Notes under the pieces: generated by a model
Databases searched by the model: none
Told to the model about the DNA's origin: nothing
The model's input: only the letters and a program-made list of their open reading frames with translations
Source: Pinus tabuliformis
Taxonomy: Eukaryota; Streptophyta; Pinopsida; Pinales; Pinaceae
Direction: 5' to 3'
Assembly (NCBI GenBank): GCA_031772625.1
Contig: CM062816.1
Location: 1,670,949,058 to 1,671,013,057 of the forward strand
Length of the DNA stretch: 64,000 nucleotides
Shown here: piece after piece, positions 46,805 to 59,385 of the stretch
How the letters are laid out: every line of letters begins with the position of its first letter
How positions within the stretch are numbered: the first letter of the stretch is position 1
Made by a program: the position numbers and the translations under genes

Positions 46805-49800
46805 ATTCTCTTCACAAAGTGCTCAAAGTATCAAAATTGCAGAAAAGAGGAACCCTTTCCTCATTCTCAAAATTGATCTTTATAAATTACTAAAAGAATC
46901 TCCAAAAGGAAAGTTGTTGAAATAAGGTCAGATCCATCAATTTTGGAGTTGGAAATCCTCTTTTTTCCTTCTTTGCTAGATCAATCCTATTGTTCCAAAT
47001 ATTCTTGGTCTCCTTCCTCCAATCAACTCTCAACAAAAATTATCAAAATTGAGATTGAAAACCAATTAAAATTGTACAACAAAATTGAAATACCAAAATT
47101 GGGAAAACAAACTCTCAAACTTAAAATTTAATTAAATGAATTAAATAAAAATAAACATGTACTTCTCGTCAATCTCTGTCAATTTTTCTTTATCTCAAGA
47201 GAAAATTCTCAGATGAATTTGAAATAACAAAAAATTTGGTGAATCAAACTCCAAAAACGAAGCTCAAATGGAATTCTTGTTATAAATTCATAGTCTTTGT
47301 TTCCGCTAAATTTTAGGCATAATTAGTATTCAAATTTGTTTGGTTTAATGTATCCAAATTGTTCTTCATGATTTTAGTGTTCCAATGAACCATCATAGGG
47401 CTCATTTAGCTAAATAAAACTCAAAATAGAACCTTCCAAAATTGTTAAAACACTGTATTGCGTATAAGCAAAATTTCTTAGACAATTTTATTAATGTTTT
47501 GATCTAATAAAAAAATATTGGTTTTTAATAAAATTAAAATATTAAAATAACATATAAAATAAATAATATACAAATAATAATAACTAAATAAAATATTTAT
47601 AATATAAAAACTCACCGTAAAAGAAAACATTTTAAAACTGGTAAAGAGCATGATTGTACGTGAGTTTTAATAGAGTTGAGGGAGGCCCATAGTGTAGTGT
47701 CGGCCCTCCCTCGATCACTCATTCAATAAAAAGCTTCCCACTACACTTAATGCAAAAGCTCGCTCTTCCCACTGTGAAATAATCCAAGCATCTCCTCATT
47801 GCTGAGTTGGGTCTCGGAGGTATAAAAATTCACAAATTTGGGCGAATGGGATGATGTCATCATTGTATTATTTTAATATATATTAATTAATAATTACAAT
47901 GTAATTTTTTGATATTAATATCTATATTACATGGTTTTAATACATATACGAGTTATACACGGTTAGTTTTTTTGATATTAATATCTATATTACATGGTTT
48001 TAATATATATACGAGTTATACACGGTTAGTTTTGTAAAATAGTTAAATAATTAATAAAAATTATAATTAATTTATTTAATCAAATAGATATTAGTTAATT
48101 TAATGAATTAAAAAAAATTAAATGATTATATTTACAGAGTAAAATTAATTTAATATATAAAATAAAGTAAAATACAATTTTTACATATTTAAGTTTAGGT
48201 GGTGAAAATCACTCAAATTTTGAACAAGCACAATTTCAAACCATAAGTTCAAATTCAACAAAATTTGAGTCATTGGGAAGCTGGCAAGAAACTGCACATA
48301 ATGAAGTGATCAAAGTGGAAAAGTAAGAAAAATAAAAATCCCACAAAATTAACAAAATCAAAGCATGAAAGGAGTGATATGACCAAAATTTACATAGAGG
48401 GTCCCCATATCTTTTGTAAAAATTTGTGGGGGGGGGGGTTATGGCCTCAACAATGGCGACACATGAAGAATAAACAATTATCTCTGGTTAAAAAGATAAT
48501 AAGTTCAAATTTACCAAAAGGTTGAAGTGCTGAGTTTCGTCAAGCCTTCAAACATTAAACATCTCTCATGGGTCCCACATTAATTGATAAAGCAATATAA
48601 GTTCTAAAATGATACATACTTGAAACAAACTGAGTTAAAAACCATGAATCCATGTTTTTAGGGGAATATTTAATTTTAAGTTTACCTCATGCGAGTGATA
48701 GAAGAGATACATATAAGAAATTTAAAGAAAGTATATATCCATGATTATAAATAATCCCCCTTACTTGACATCGCTTCACTACCAGAGAGCTTGTTCAGTA
48801 CCCCAATGAAGTTGTCTTAGTACAACTCAAGCATAGCCCCACTACCAACGAGCTTGTTCAATACCCAAACGAGTTTACTTGTGCTTCTTCATATATGTTC
48901 TTTCAACCCTCTTTTACCATCCTTTCGATAAACTTTATTTAGAGAATTGCTTTTAGCAATTGGATGAAGAGAGCGGGGTGGTACAAGATATTTTAAAGGC
49001 AATGGATATAATACTTATAAAATTTTGACTCCCTCATCTTTCCCTACAACTATAAATCTAGAGGTTTTTATGTGAAGTAGAGGGATGGGTGAGATTCATT
49101 GAGTTACACTCAAGTCAGTTCTTTCCATGGAAAGATGAACTCTATCACTTGGAAAAAATGAATGTTCCTCTTGGGGAAAATAATTAAGGTGAGAGGATTT
49201 AGAATTCAATAAAGGTGTCCCTTTAAGGTAATTGAAAACCCATGAAATTGACAGAGTAAAAATTCCTCATGCATGCCGATTAATGTTGGGTAAGAAATTT
49301 TTTCCCATATAAATCTTTTGTAATATCACCAAAACCAATCCAAAACGAAAGTGCAATCGACACACTCCAAAAATCACAAATGAAAAAAGAAAATAAAAAC
49401 AAAAAATGAAAGTTAAAAAAAAAGCCATATTTAAAAGAAACCCCAACAAGATTATTTATAAAAATGTCTCAACAAAAAATCAAGTATGAGGGAAAAATAT
49501 ATGTTTTTCTTAAGTTGAGATTTTAATGAATTATATCTCGTTAAGTTATAGGTAATAATAATTTTACAACAAAGGCTATATAACAATAATGAGAGAAAAA
49601 TGAAATCAAATAAAGTGTTCCTTCCTTGCAAAGTATCTTGTTTCAAAATTAAGCCTCTACGATTTTTTTTAACGATTATCTAATAAAGATGAGGCTCATA
49701 TCTATATTAAATGAAAGAAAAATAGAGGTTGAGAGACTCCCTTATTTAGCTTATTTTCAATTTGATCAGCGTCATAACTACTTTGCTTGACGCAAAAACA

Positions 49801-52800
49801 AGCAAAAATGAGGAGAGCAAATTTCAAATCCTAGAAAGCACGGGCACTAGATTTTCAAAGGAATTCTTGAATACCTGCAAAAAAATAGCTTTAGATCAAT
49901 AAATACTATAAAAAAATGTTGAAATAAAAAACATAAAAGAAATGGTAATAGTTGAAAATGAGCATATGAGACTTATCTTAAATAATTTCATTGAGACTTA
50001 CCTGAAAGATACCAATTTTCTCCAACAAAAGGTAACTTCTCTTTTTATTAAGATAAAAAGTATGAAGAAGTTGCATTTTAATGAATTTTTCTTGTTCCCA
50101 AGATCATCAACTTATTGAATCATAATTAGAGTGAGTATTAAGTTAGAAAATAATAGTTCATGTTCAAGGAATCAGGAATGAGTAATAATCATCAGAAAAT
50201 GAAAATAATAAAAATCTTCCAAATGCATTTTACTTTGTATTGCAATTGCGATTATTCTCTTTGTCTTTTCTAATATTATATCAGCCCAAAATTTTCCTCA
50301 TGAAATCAGGCCAAAGTCTTAACCTATGTTGCGGAATATATATATATGACTTAGACTTTTCATGGTGTGCATTAAAATAGAGCAGTGTATGTATACAAAT
50401 CACATGAGAATCCCAAGTCTCGTACACATTTGCATCCAATTATACTACCAATGCATATCCTGGGAGTGCACACCATTTTTCGCGTTAATACGATAGTTCC
50501 TTGGGCATGACATATGGTGTAATTTAATTGGAGCGAGCAACATGTTGGCAGACATCATGGGTGTTTGTGTCGACAGCTCAAGCCTAAAAAGAATAAAAAG
50601 AAACGTGCACTCAGCGAATAACTAGGAAGAATATAGTGGGTGGATGTGGAAAGGGAAAATGCCAAGCATCTGATAGGAAAGCGAAGAAAAATAGGTGGTA
50701 GTGGGCCACGAATGATGAGTTGTTCTACACTACTCTCCCGACGTTTACATAAAGGCCTTGATATGAATCTTCCGGGGTAGGTTCAGCAGGGATGAAATGT
50801 TATTAATAAAGTGCAAGGAATAATTAACGTTTAATCCACTTTAATATGTGTGAAGATATGGCACATCATCCCATGGGAGAAAATCCTAGAAGGGACATAA
50901 GGATGCAAACTTAGAGAGATTGGATAAATCCATCAGGCCACGTAGCAAAATAAGGAAAGAGTGGGTGAAAAGAAAGCAACATGAATGAAAAATCCCATCT
51001 ATCCACATCATCCCGAAGGATGAAATCCCAAAAGAAATAAATACTGACTATAAAGAATAACAGGGGCGAAATGGCTTTAAGAGCATGTGGAAAACAAGAA
51101 ATGGATGACAATGAAAAAACAGGAAGAGAGACCCATGTGTGATGAGTTGTCCTGTTTCTCCTTTCCCGACGCTCAAGTAAAATGGTTCAATATAATCTTT
51201 TGGCGTAATATGGTAGGGATGACTTGTGAATTGATGTGACAAAGGGGCCAATTATATTTTAATGTGGTTGCATTTAGGTGAGGCCTCGACAGGTCATCCC
51301 TCTAAAGGGATACAAAAAAAAGTGTGAACAAAGCAAAAGCATTAAGGTGAACTTGCTGGAAAACATCAAGCGGGAATATGTGGAAACAAATCCTAAAAAG
51401 AATGAAAGATGGACTACAAGAGATGATCGGGATGACATGGATCTAAGCTCTCATAGAAGGTAAGAAATGAATGTCGAATTAGAGTAAGCCAAGAAGAACC
51501 CATGCGTATGTGGCGTGCAAATTGTATGATCGTGTAAACGTGAGATGTCCTTGGACTTATAAAAATATGAAATGAAAAGGAAACTATGAAATGATTACCG
51601 TGGAGACAGTTTAAAAGTTTAACCCAGACCTACCTTTGCAAATGCGAAAATTTAGAAAGTAGAGGGGCATAGTTCTGTAATGAATATGAACATGGGTTAT
51701 TGTTTGTTTCATTAACAAATCTACAACTTGTTTGGCTTTTCCACTATTGTAGATTATGCTCACATTGTTTTCTTTTCAAAATAGCCCACTCAATTAAATG
51801 CGTTAGCTTTTTGGCAATAAGTAAATGGTTTTTTTGTGATATGTTTTCCCTACTAGTGATTTTCAAAAATTCGACTGCATCAATAACAAGCAAAGCATAA
51901 TTAAGACTTCATCTTATGAATGTGCAAAGTAAAGGAAATATAAAGCAAAGCACATCTTTAGAAAGCATAGAATAATAATAAATTATGATGAATAGGTAAA
52001 TACTTCCCTTGAATACGTTCATAAACAAATTCTTCTAGAATAATGTTAAATCATTTTCCTCCAGAAAAATAAAAAGGCTTATTGCTCACTTATTCTTCTA
52101 CCTTGAATATTAGAAAAGGAAGAAAAGAAAAACAATCTAAATTTACATAGTCCTACTCCTAATCTAATCTAATAGGGCAGACTAAAAAAATAAGTAAAAT
52201 CGTATTTTTAATGAAGCCATTCAAATTATTTTATTTCTGCAAATATATACACAACAAGAATTAATAGTATGAATAAAATTGTTGCTAGATTAACGAATTT
52301 TTTTTTATCCTAGTATGTACATTTGTTTCTAAATCTATCAAAATAAATTTATCTACAAAATTCCTCCCTTAAAATGCTTTTTCCATTTGTATTCCAATTG
52401 GATCGTATAAATTTGGATGGATTTCTATTAATGATTGGAAGAGGTTTAGAGGAGAGGATAACATTCCAGATTTGAATAATATATCTTTTAGTGTCGGAGC
52501 TTACATAAAACTATTAATATTCTGTACATGAAGCAAACCATTAGAAATATTATGTTGAATAGATTTTTTCAAGCAACTTTCAAATGGATCTTAAAAGATT
52601 AATGCATTTGTCAAAAGATCTTTAGTTGGGTAAAATGGTTGGTCACATTGTATTGATGCACTAACATGTGTTGATTCTTGTTGAAAATTAATTTGAGAAG
52701 AAATAATGAGCTGACATGACATGAACATCAGATAAAATTGAAATATTAAAAGTTGTTGATGGTCATGATTTAAAATTTGAAATTCATTTCAACGCCTCAG

Positions 52801-52860
52801 TATACTAGCACATTCTATCCAAAATCAAAGACTAAAATAAGTATATAAATATGAAAATGA
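46805..52860 (-). other. Element B left LTR (part) and interior, right unit
   Basis: Collinear copy of 36,677-44,410 without the retroposon. Private change: a 62-bp segment beginning TTTTTTGATATTAATATCTA is present twice (about 47,905-48,030) where the left unit has one copy. No pol-like frame. Confidence 0.7.
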
Positions 52861-54474
52861 CTATAAGAAATGAAGAAAAAATAATAAAATCAAATCATTA
52901 TTTACAGTAATGTTATAACTAGTGTTACAACCCAGTGGGGATTTTTTTAAAATAATTTCCTTTCCACAAGTATTAGTTGGAGTAATACAATCAAGATCAA
53001 TGCAAGCTTCTACTTGTGGAAATAATGGAGGTTCAAGATCATGATAAAAAATGGGAACTCGAGAAGTGTCAGAGTCATAAATAGGAATGAGAAAGTCATC
53101 ATGATTAGATGGGGTTTCAAAATGAAACTCTTCAATAGTAATCTTGGTTAGAGGAGAGTTCTCATTTTGAAACATACAAGAGTTATAAAGAGTGTGAGGA
53201 ATTGATAATGACTTAATTGACTCACTGTCCTTCAACTCAAAATAATCATCATAAATGACTTGACTAATCTTTATTCCCTTCTTTTTCATAAGACATATCA
53301 AAACAAGAAGAATGATTAAATGAATTGAAAGAATGGTCATTAATTGATTCTTTATCAAAATCAAAACTAATTGGTAATTCATTATTTATAGAATTTATAA
53401 CAACTCTCCAATTTCAAGATTATCATTTATGCAAAGAAGACTTGTTGGATTAATAACAACTACATTACAACTAGAAAAAATGTTAAGATAAAGAGAAAAG
53501 TGATTGTTTGAAGAAATGAACCTGAAAATTTCTCGATCTGCAGTTTCTTATTCATTTTCCAAAATGCACTTTTCTAATTCTTCATCATGTATTTGGTTAA
53601 TCACACTTTCTTGAATATTAATGTTTGGCCTCCCAAATCTTTGTGGTTAATCACTAATTTCAACATGAGAAAATTCAGAAATTTTTGCGGCAAAGTGCAC
53701 AATGTTGGAATTTTCAAGTTGTAATCTTTTTTATTGATTTGTCTTTTGAACATTGTTTGCTAAATTTGTTGCTCGCTGATTTTCAAATTTATTAACAGTT
53801 GATTCTTCAAGTATGTTGTCTATATTCTCCTGAAGTTGATTGTTAGGTTCTTCCAATATTTGTGGTTATTGACTAATAACATGAGAGAAAGCATCACAGT
53901 CTTTATTAACACTATAGGAAGCATGTATCAGTTGTAGGAATTTATCATACATAGTTGATGCAATTTCATCATGATTGACACGTGCATTTTCAGTAGGTGA
54001 ATTTTCAGTCATGTTAATAGAAATAAGAAGTGACACATCGAAGTTTGAAATCGTTTCATTGTATGGATTCAACATAAAAGGAAAGGAAAGAGAAATCTGC
54101 AACCATTTTGTGAACTCTTCTTCTGATGGTTGATCTTTAAATTCAAATTTTAAACAAGTCAATTTAAATCTAAGAATAAAATCATATACATTTTCATCTT
54201 CATATATTCTCAAATTCTCAATTTCATCACTTACCTATTTATAATCGCAATCCTCAAATGCATAAAGGAAAATTGTTACAAACACGTACCAAGTGCATAT
54301 GGAGGCAAATGGTAATGATCCACACCAGTCTTTGTCTAATCTTGTCAAAGTAAGAGTGAATATCCTGCAAATCACACCTTCATCAATATTATAATTATTA
54401 CAATTTAAGATAAATTGAAGAAGATGATCTAAAGAAGAAACATTCTTCTTACCTGTAAACTTTGTTTTTGACAA
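52861..54474 (-). pseudogene. Element B gag-like polyprotein, most complete copy
   Basis: Going 5' to 3' on the minus strand, 54474-54235 reads SLDHLLQFILNCNNYNIDEG, LTRLDKDWCGSLPFASICTW and FVTIFLYAFEDCDYK. Then 54213-53866 reads EDENVYDFILRFKLTCLKFE and DQPSEEEFTKWLQISL. This is the Retrotrans_gag core (a W near a short motif, an F-x2-F region, ED, then RF-x2-L-x4-F). Downstream frames to 52,861 give an acidic, proline-poor tail ending at TPTNTCGKEIILKK. A stop/frameshift separates 54,235 from 54,213, and others follow. No protease, RT or integrase follows in the next several kilobases. Confidence 0.75.
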
Positions 54475-54611
54475 AAGCTTTACTACCTTTATTGGAGTAG
54501 TGGAAGGTGGAAGTCCAGTAAAGCAACTCCAAATAGGCAGCTTAGAAGGAGCAACTGCAAAAAGATAAAAAAATTAAAACTAAAAACTTATAAAAGACAA
54601 CTTAGCCTTTT

Positions 54612-54625
54612 CCCTTCTAGCACCA
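54612..54625 (-). other. Element B candidate primer-binding site
   Basis: On the minus strand TGGTGCTAGAAGGG begins four bases after the end of B's right LTR, at the right distance and with the obligatory TGG start. The tRNA it would match is not one I can name with certainty. Confidence 0.6.
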
Positions 54626-54629
54626 AAAA

Positions 54630-55933
54630 TATTGATGACCAAAAATGACCCCATCAACATTAGGGAGAGCACCCGGTCAGAGCCCCAAATCATACTATTT
54701 TCCGTTTGCGTTAGTGGTTCTCACTAGTTTTATTGGGTCAAATTACCCCCTCACTCTCCCTGTTGTCTTGTGATGTTTCTAATTGACTAAAAAAAAGAGA
54801 TATCATAATTACCCTCTTGTTTCTAGCTTGCAAGAAAGAAATACTTTAGCTGAATTGAGAGCTCAGTCAAGCCAGAGCCTAAGGTTGCTCCTATGGAAGG
54901 AAGCAATGGATTAATTCTAAATGCAAGTCTATTCTAGGATGCAAACAATAGAAAGGAAATCTAATCTATCATATCTCGATTAAAATTACATATAGATCTG
55001 ATCCAAATCAAGAGCAGAGTGATTTAAAAGAATGGGGATTTAACATTCCTCTTTTATGATGAATATAAGACTATTGAAATAGTTCTAACAACTGATATTT
55101 TAGGTGCAACACATGCCTTGTTTGGAGATTTAAAACAATGAAAGATAAGCCATTAAGATATAGAAATAGTTAATACAACTTAGTGATAGTTAAATCGATT
55201 TAATATGACAATTTTCCGAGTAAATAGTTACTAAAAAAATTGATTAAGCACAAGTAAAAATAAAAAATAAGCAACAAACTTAAGAGGCCATTAGAACGTA
55301 TAGTTGATCTAACAGACAATCTTTTTCATATCAAAGTGTAAAATATGAAACAAGTGGCATAGATCTGCCATTGAAAAGAATGTGACTTGCATTAACAAAT
55401 AAAAGTACATGGAAATACAATCAATAAAACTTGATTCCCTTGCTCTGCTTTACAAATAGATTTCCAATAGTCATTCCAAAATCAATGAGCTCTTCCATTA
55501 GAGAAAAGAGCTGCAATAGTGCAAATTCTGCCTCAAATACAAAGATTGAATCTTGAAAAGAAAATCCCCAACACATTCAGATTTAAGTATTCCCCTTCAC
55601 CTACAACTAAAATTCTCCTCACAAAAGTGCTCAAAGTATTAAAATTTACAGAAAAGATGAACTCTTTCCTCATTCTCAAAACTAATATTTATAAATTACA
55701 AAAAGAATCTCCAAAAGGAGAGTTGTTGAAAGCAATTTGGATCCATCAATTTTGGAGTTGGAAATCTTATTTTTCCTTATCTGTTGGATCAATCATATTG
55801 TTCCAAATATTATTTGTTTCCTTCCTCCAATCAACTCTCTCCAAAAACAATCAAAGTTGAAATTGAAAACCAATTAAAACTGTACAACAAAATTAAATAC
55901 CAAAATTGGGAAAACAAATTCTCAAACTTAAAA
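54630..55933 (-). repeat. Element B right LTR, first part
   Basis: Matches 28,042-29,031 and then, without a gap, 36,677-37,000, so it shows the site of element C before insertion (AACTAAAATTCTCCTCAC near 55,606-55,622). It is interrupted at 55,934 by the inverted-repeat element and resumes at 62,042. Confidence 0.85.
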
Positions 55934-55997
55934 CAGTGTAAACTATCAAATGAGAACTGTATAGAGAACTAATTTTTTGAGGTAGCAAAAAATCATC

Positions 55998-56320
55998 TGA
56001 TTTTGAAAAGCGTTGACTCTAAATACACTTTTTTTTTTGGAGCATGTTTTTGACACTTCACATTTTTTTTTATCGAGAATGGACATTTTTTTTTTAAATG
56101 TTAGTGATTTTCATTTTGATTTTGAAAGGTGTTAATGCAACATCAAACCATTTTTTTAAAGGGCTTATTTTTTACACTTTAAATTTTATAATATATTAAA
56201 TGTGGATATTTTTTTTTAAATGTGGATAATTTTCCTGTGGACTTTGAAGAACATCAACATATTTTTTAAGGCATATTTTTGACACTTTATTTATTTATTT
56301 ATTTTATGTCCTAAGTATGC
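55998..56320. repeat. Left subterminal repeats of the TIR element
   Basis: Three diverged units of about 115 bp, recognisable by GATTTTGAAAAGCGTT / GATTTTGAAAGGTGTT / GACTTTGAAGAACATC, each followed by a TTTTTGACACTT-like word. Confidence 0.6.
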
Positions 56321-56897
56321 TCAATTTTTTTTTAATGTTGATTATTTAACCATTTTGCAAGTTGTTTTATTCCTCTTGTTTTCGTCCTAAGATGTTTGTT
56401 TTTAAGGGTTTTCCACACATGTTTTTTTTTTCTTTGCAATGCTTTTTTATAATGAATATTTTTTTGTCGCAAAATTTTAAAAAATAATAACATTAACATT
56501 TTTGAGGTTAAGATTATTTTTAATTAATTAATTAATTAATTTATATATTATTAATTAATACTTTAATACACAAAATAATTGTCACTAAAAAATAATAATT
56601 TTAAATACTAGACAAAAAATACACTTTTTTCATATAGATATAATTAAAAAAACCATATTTCATGACCTTTTCGCTAAAATTAACATGTTAAATAAAATAT
56701 TTTTATGAAAAAATTGAAAACAAAAGTTGGAAAAATAACAAATTTTATGAAACTTTTATAAATTTTATATCCAAAGATGATGACACTTGAAGTTTTTTTT
56801 TCAATGATTCAGATAAAATTTTAAGTAAAAAAACAACAAAAAATGTTTTAAAAAATAAAACATAAAATAAAAAAAAAAATCCTTAAAAAAAATTAAA

Positions 56898-56934
<37 letters not shown>

Positions 56935-57236
56935 AAAAATCATAACTTTCATTATATAAAATATTGAAAATTACATGTTGTAAATGCTTCAAAGGAGCAT
57001 ATCTCAAAATTGGTGGTCACACCAGGCCACATACTGTAAAGTGTCCCAAAAATAATATAGTATGAGTTAATTACTGTAACAGTTCAAAAAAATAAAAATT
57101 ATATACACTTCCAGATCTTTCTATATATTCAGAAAAATAACAAAAAAGTCCATATATGTGTTGAGATGTATCATGTTGATGCTGCTTCCTATGCATGTTG
57201 TTCAATGAATGGGTGGTGGAAGTACTGATAGAAGTC
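56321..57236. other. TIR element interior, low complexity
   Basis: T- and A-rich DNA with TTAATTAATTAA (56,520) and a (TA)n run at 56,900-56,932. No gene. Confidence 0.6.
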
Positions 57237-58659
57237 CTAACGAATTTGTTCCTGAATCATCCAATTACCAAAAGGTTGTTGCGATGCTTCTTTGGATAAA
57301 CTATCAGAAATCTGGTTCCTCTCCCTGTAAATATGACGATAGGTCACATAGTCAAATTGTGATTTTAAAGATAATACTTCCTCCAACAAATTCCTGAGTG
57401 TGTGCACGTGACAATTTGATTGAAGATTGAACCAATTTATAACAATTTTAGAATCACCAAAAATTTGGAGTTGTTGGCAACCTTTCTCAAGGGAAAATAG
57501 GAGCATAAGTCTAAGGTTGTTAAGTTTCGCATAATTGTTTGTGCCTCTCCCTAAACCCATTTTCATTCTGAAAAAAAGGTCTTCTTTTAAAAACAATATT
57601 GCACCTCCTCCACATCCTTCCTGTTGAGTTGATCCATCAAAATAAGCCCAGAGTATGGATTTGTTGATAATTTCTACACATTTGTTTCGAGGCCTCTGTA
57701 TATGCTCGTCCTCAGGTATCATGCTATAAATTTCCATTGATGAAGTACAAATTGTGACCTAGTGTTTATCTTTATCCTGGAAATTTTTTTGGTTCTTGCC
57801 CAACCAAATTCCCTAACAAACTAGAAGGGGAGGTTTTCAGAGCTTGGTAGGGTGAGCCCTATTCCACCATGACTCCCATGCCTCCGCAATGGATTCTCCC
57901 CGACATCTAATGTTGATTTCCAATGATTGATAAATCTGATTCCATATTTGGATCGAAACTGGGCATTGTAGGAACAAATGATTTATCATTTCTTCATTAT
58001 CCTTGCATAAAATGCACCATGTTGGTCCCTGAAAAGCTCTGAATTTCAGCTTGTCCCTAGTGAGAGCTTTGTTGTGTAAGGGAAACCACATAAAGAGCAT
58101 TGATTTAGCTAGACCTTTAAGCCTCCATAATGGACACCACCACCAGACGACAATTTCAAGTTCGTGATACACAAAAATGAATGAGTAGCCGTCTTTTGAT
58201 GTGTCTCTACCAAGGGGGCTAGAGACCATATAAGTTCATCTTCACGATCCATAATTCTAACATGCGCAACTATGAGTGCATTGGTGTATTGTTCCAAATC
58301 TTGATGCCATTGTGTCAGAATCTGAAGTTCTTGGGCAAACTGCCATTTTGACCAAATAAAGTGGAATTATCTAGATCTGCAATCTGATCTAAAGTCCTTC
58401 TACCCGAGGCCACAAGGAATTGAATCAAATCTGGAGGGAGAATGTGTGCATTGCCACTTCCAGACCATGCATTTGTACCTATCTGAACCTTCACTCCAGA
58501 CCCAACTCTCCAAGCCAATCCTGCTCTGATATAACCAAAGGAATTTAAGAATTCTCTCCATATCATAGACACTTCTAACCTGTTCCACGTTGGTAATTTG
58601 ATCCATTCCTCAATTGGAAGAGGGCTAAAAATAATTAAAAAATAAAAATAAAATAACAT
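57237..58659 (-). pseudogene. L1-type LINE ORF2 tail: connection, zf-RVT and RNase H
   Basis: Three minus frames in order. 58659-58315 contains FGYIRAGLAWRVGSGVKVQI followed by NAWSGSGN, the WRVGNGxxIxxWxDxW-like segment of plant L1 ORF2. 58229-57837 contains MWFPLHNKALTRDKLKFR and the zf-RVT finger WCILCKDNEEMINHLFLQCP. 57737-57237 is an RNase H type-1 domain: AYFDGSTQQEGCGGGAIL (first Asp), NYAKLNNLRL (the catalytic Glu is Lys here), IFGDSKIVINW (third Asp) and RERNQISDSLSKEA (fourth). Frameshifts separate the three parts. The RT core is missing, so the copy is 5'-truncated and dead. It is nested in the TIR element. Confidence 0.85.
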
Positions 58660-58829
58660 TTAAAATTATAAACATAAAAAAATAAAAACATTAATAAAAA
58701 TAAAACATTTAAAAAAAATTGCAAAAAGAATAAATAAAATAAAAATAAAAAATAAAAAAATTACATAAAGACACACAAAAAAACAACTAAAAAATAAGAT
58801 TAAAAAAAACCGCAATCCCACGGGCCGTG

Positions 58830-59090
58830 GGTGATGCTTGGTTGATGGCCTTACCCCACTTAGGGCCTGTGGGGTCGCATGCTTAGGCATGGGGGTAGGT
58901 GGGGGGGAGCTAAGGGCCCATGTGCCACGGGGTTGGGCAGGGCAAATCTGATTGGGGGGGAGCTGAGGGCTCGTGGGTTGCGAGCCTACGCATGGGCGGA
59001 GGTGGGGGAGAGTTGAGGGCCCATGGGCCGTGGGGTTGGGCGGGGAAAATCCAATTCAGGGAATCCGATTTGTCGCACCTAGGGTTCGTG
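58830..59090. repeat. GC-rich tandem repeat, about 103-bp unit
   Basis: Two diverged units (GCATGCTTAGGCATGGG at 58,877 and GCGAGCCTACGCATGGG at 58,980) share GAGGGCCCATG and GGGGTTGGGC words. It is a sharp GC-rich island within AT-rich sequence. Confidence 0.75.
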
Positions 59091-59229
59091 GGGCTGCAAT
59101 TTTTATTTATTTATTGTTAATTTTATTTTATTTAAATGTTTCTATTTCTATTTTATTTAATTGTTTTTAATTCGTTGTTTTGTAATTTTTTTTTATAATG
59201 TTTTTATTGTTTTCTTATTTCACTTTAAT

Positions 59230-59385
59230 ATATTATTTATTTATTTTAATGTTTTTTGTTTTGTTTGTTTTTGTTTTTTGTTTTGTTTTGTTTTGTTTTT
59301 TGTTTTGTTTTGCTTTGTTTGTTTGTTTGTTTGTTTTTTTTGTTTTTTGTTTTTTGTTTTGTTTTTTTTGTTTTATGTTTGATTT
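59230..59385. repeat. (GTTTT)n low-complexity repeat
   Basis: Irregular GTTTT, GTTTTTT and GTTTG units over about 150 bases. Confidence 0.9.

Larger units (their letters stand above)
45482..53949. repeat. Large tandem duplication, right unit (8.5 kb)
   Basis: Begins within LTR C (TAGTTAACAACC, equal to 35,353) and ends at GGAATTTATCATA, equal to 45,453 in the left unit. Beyond 53,949 the gag sequence continues undisturbed, so the right end is the original and the left start is the new junction. Confidence 0.9.
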
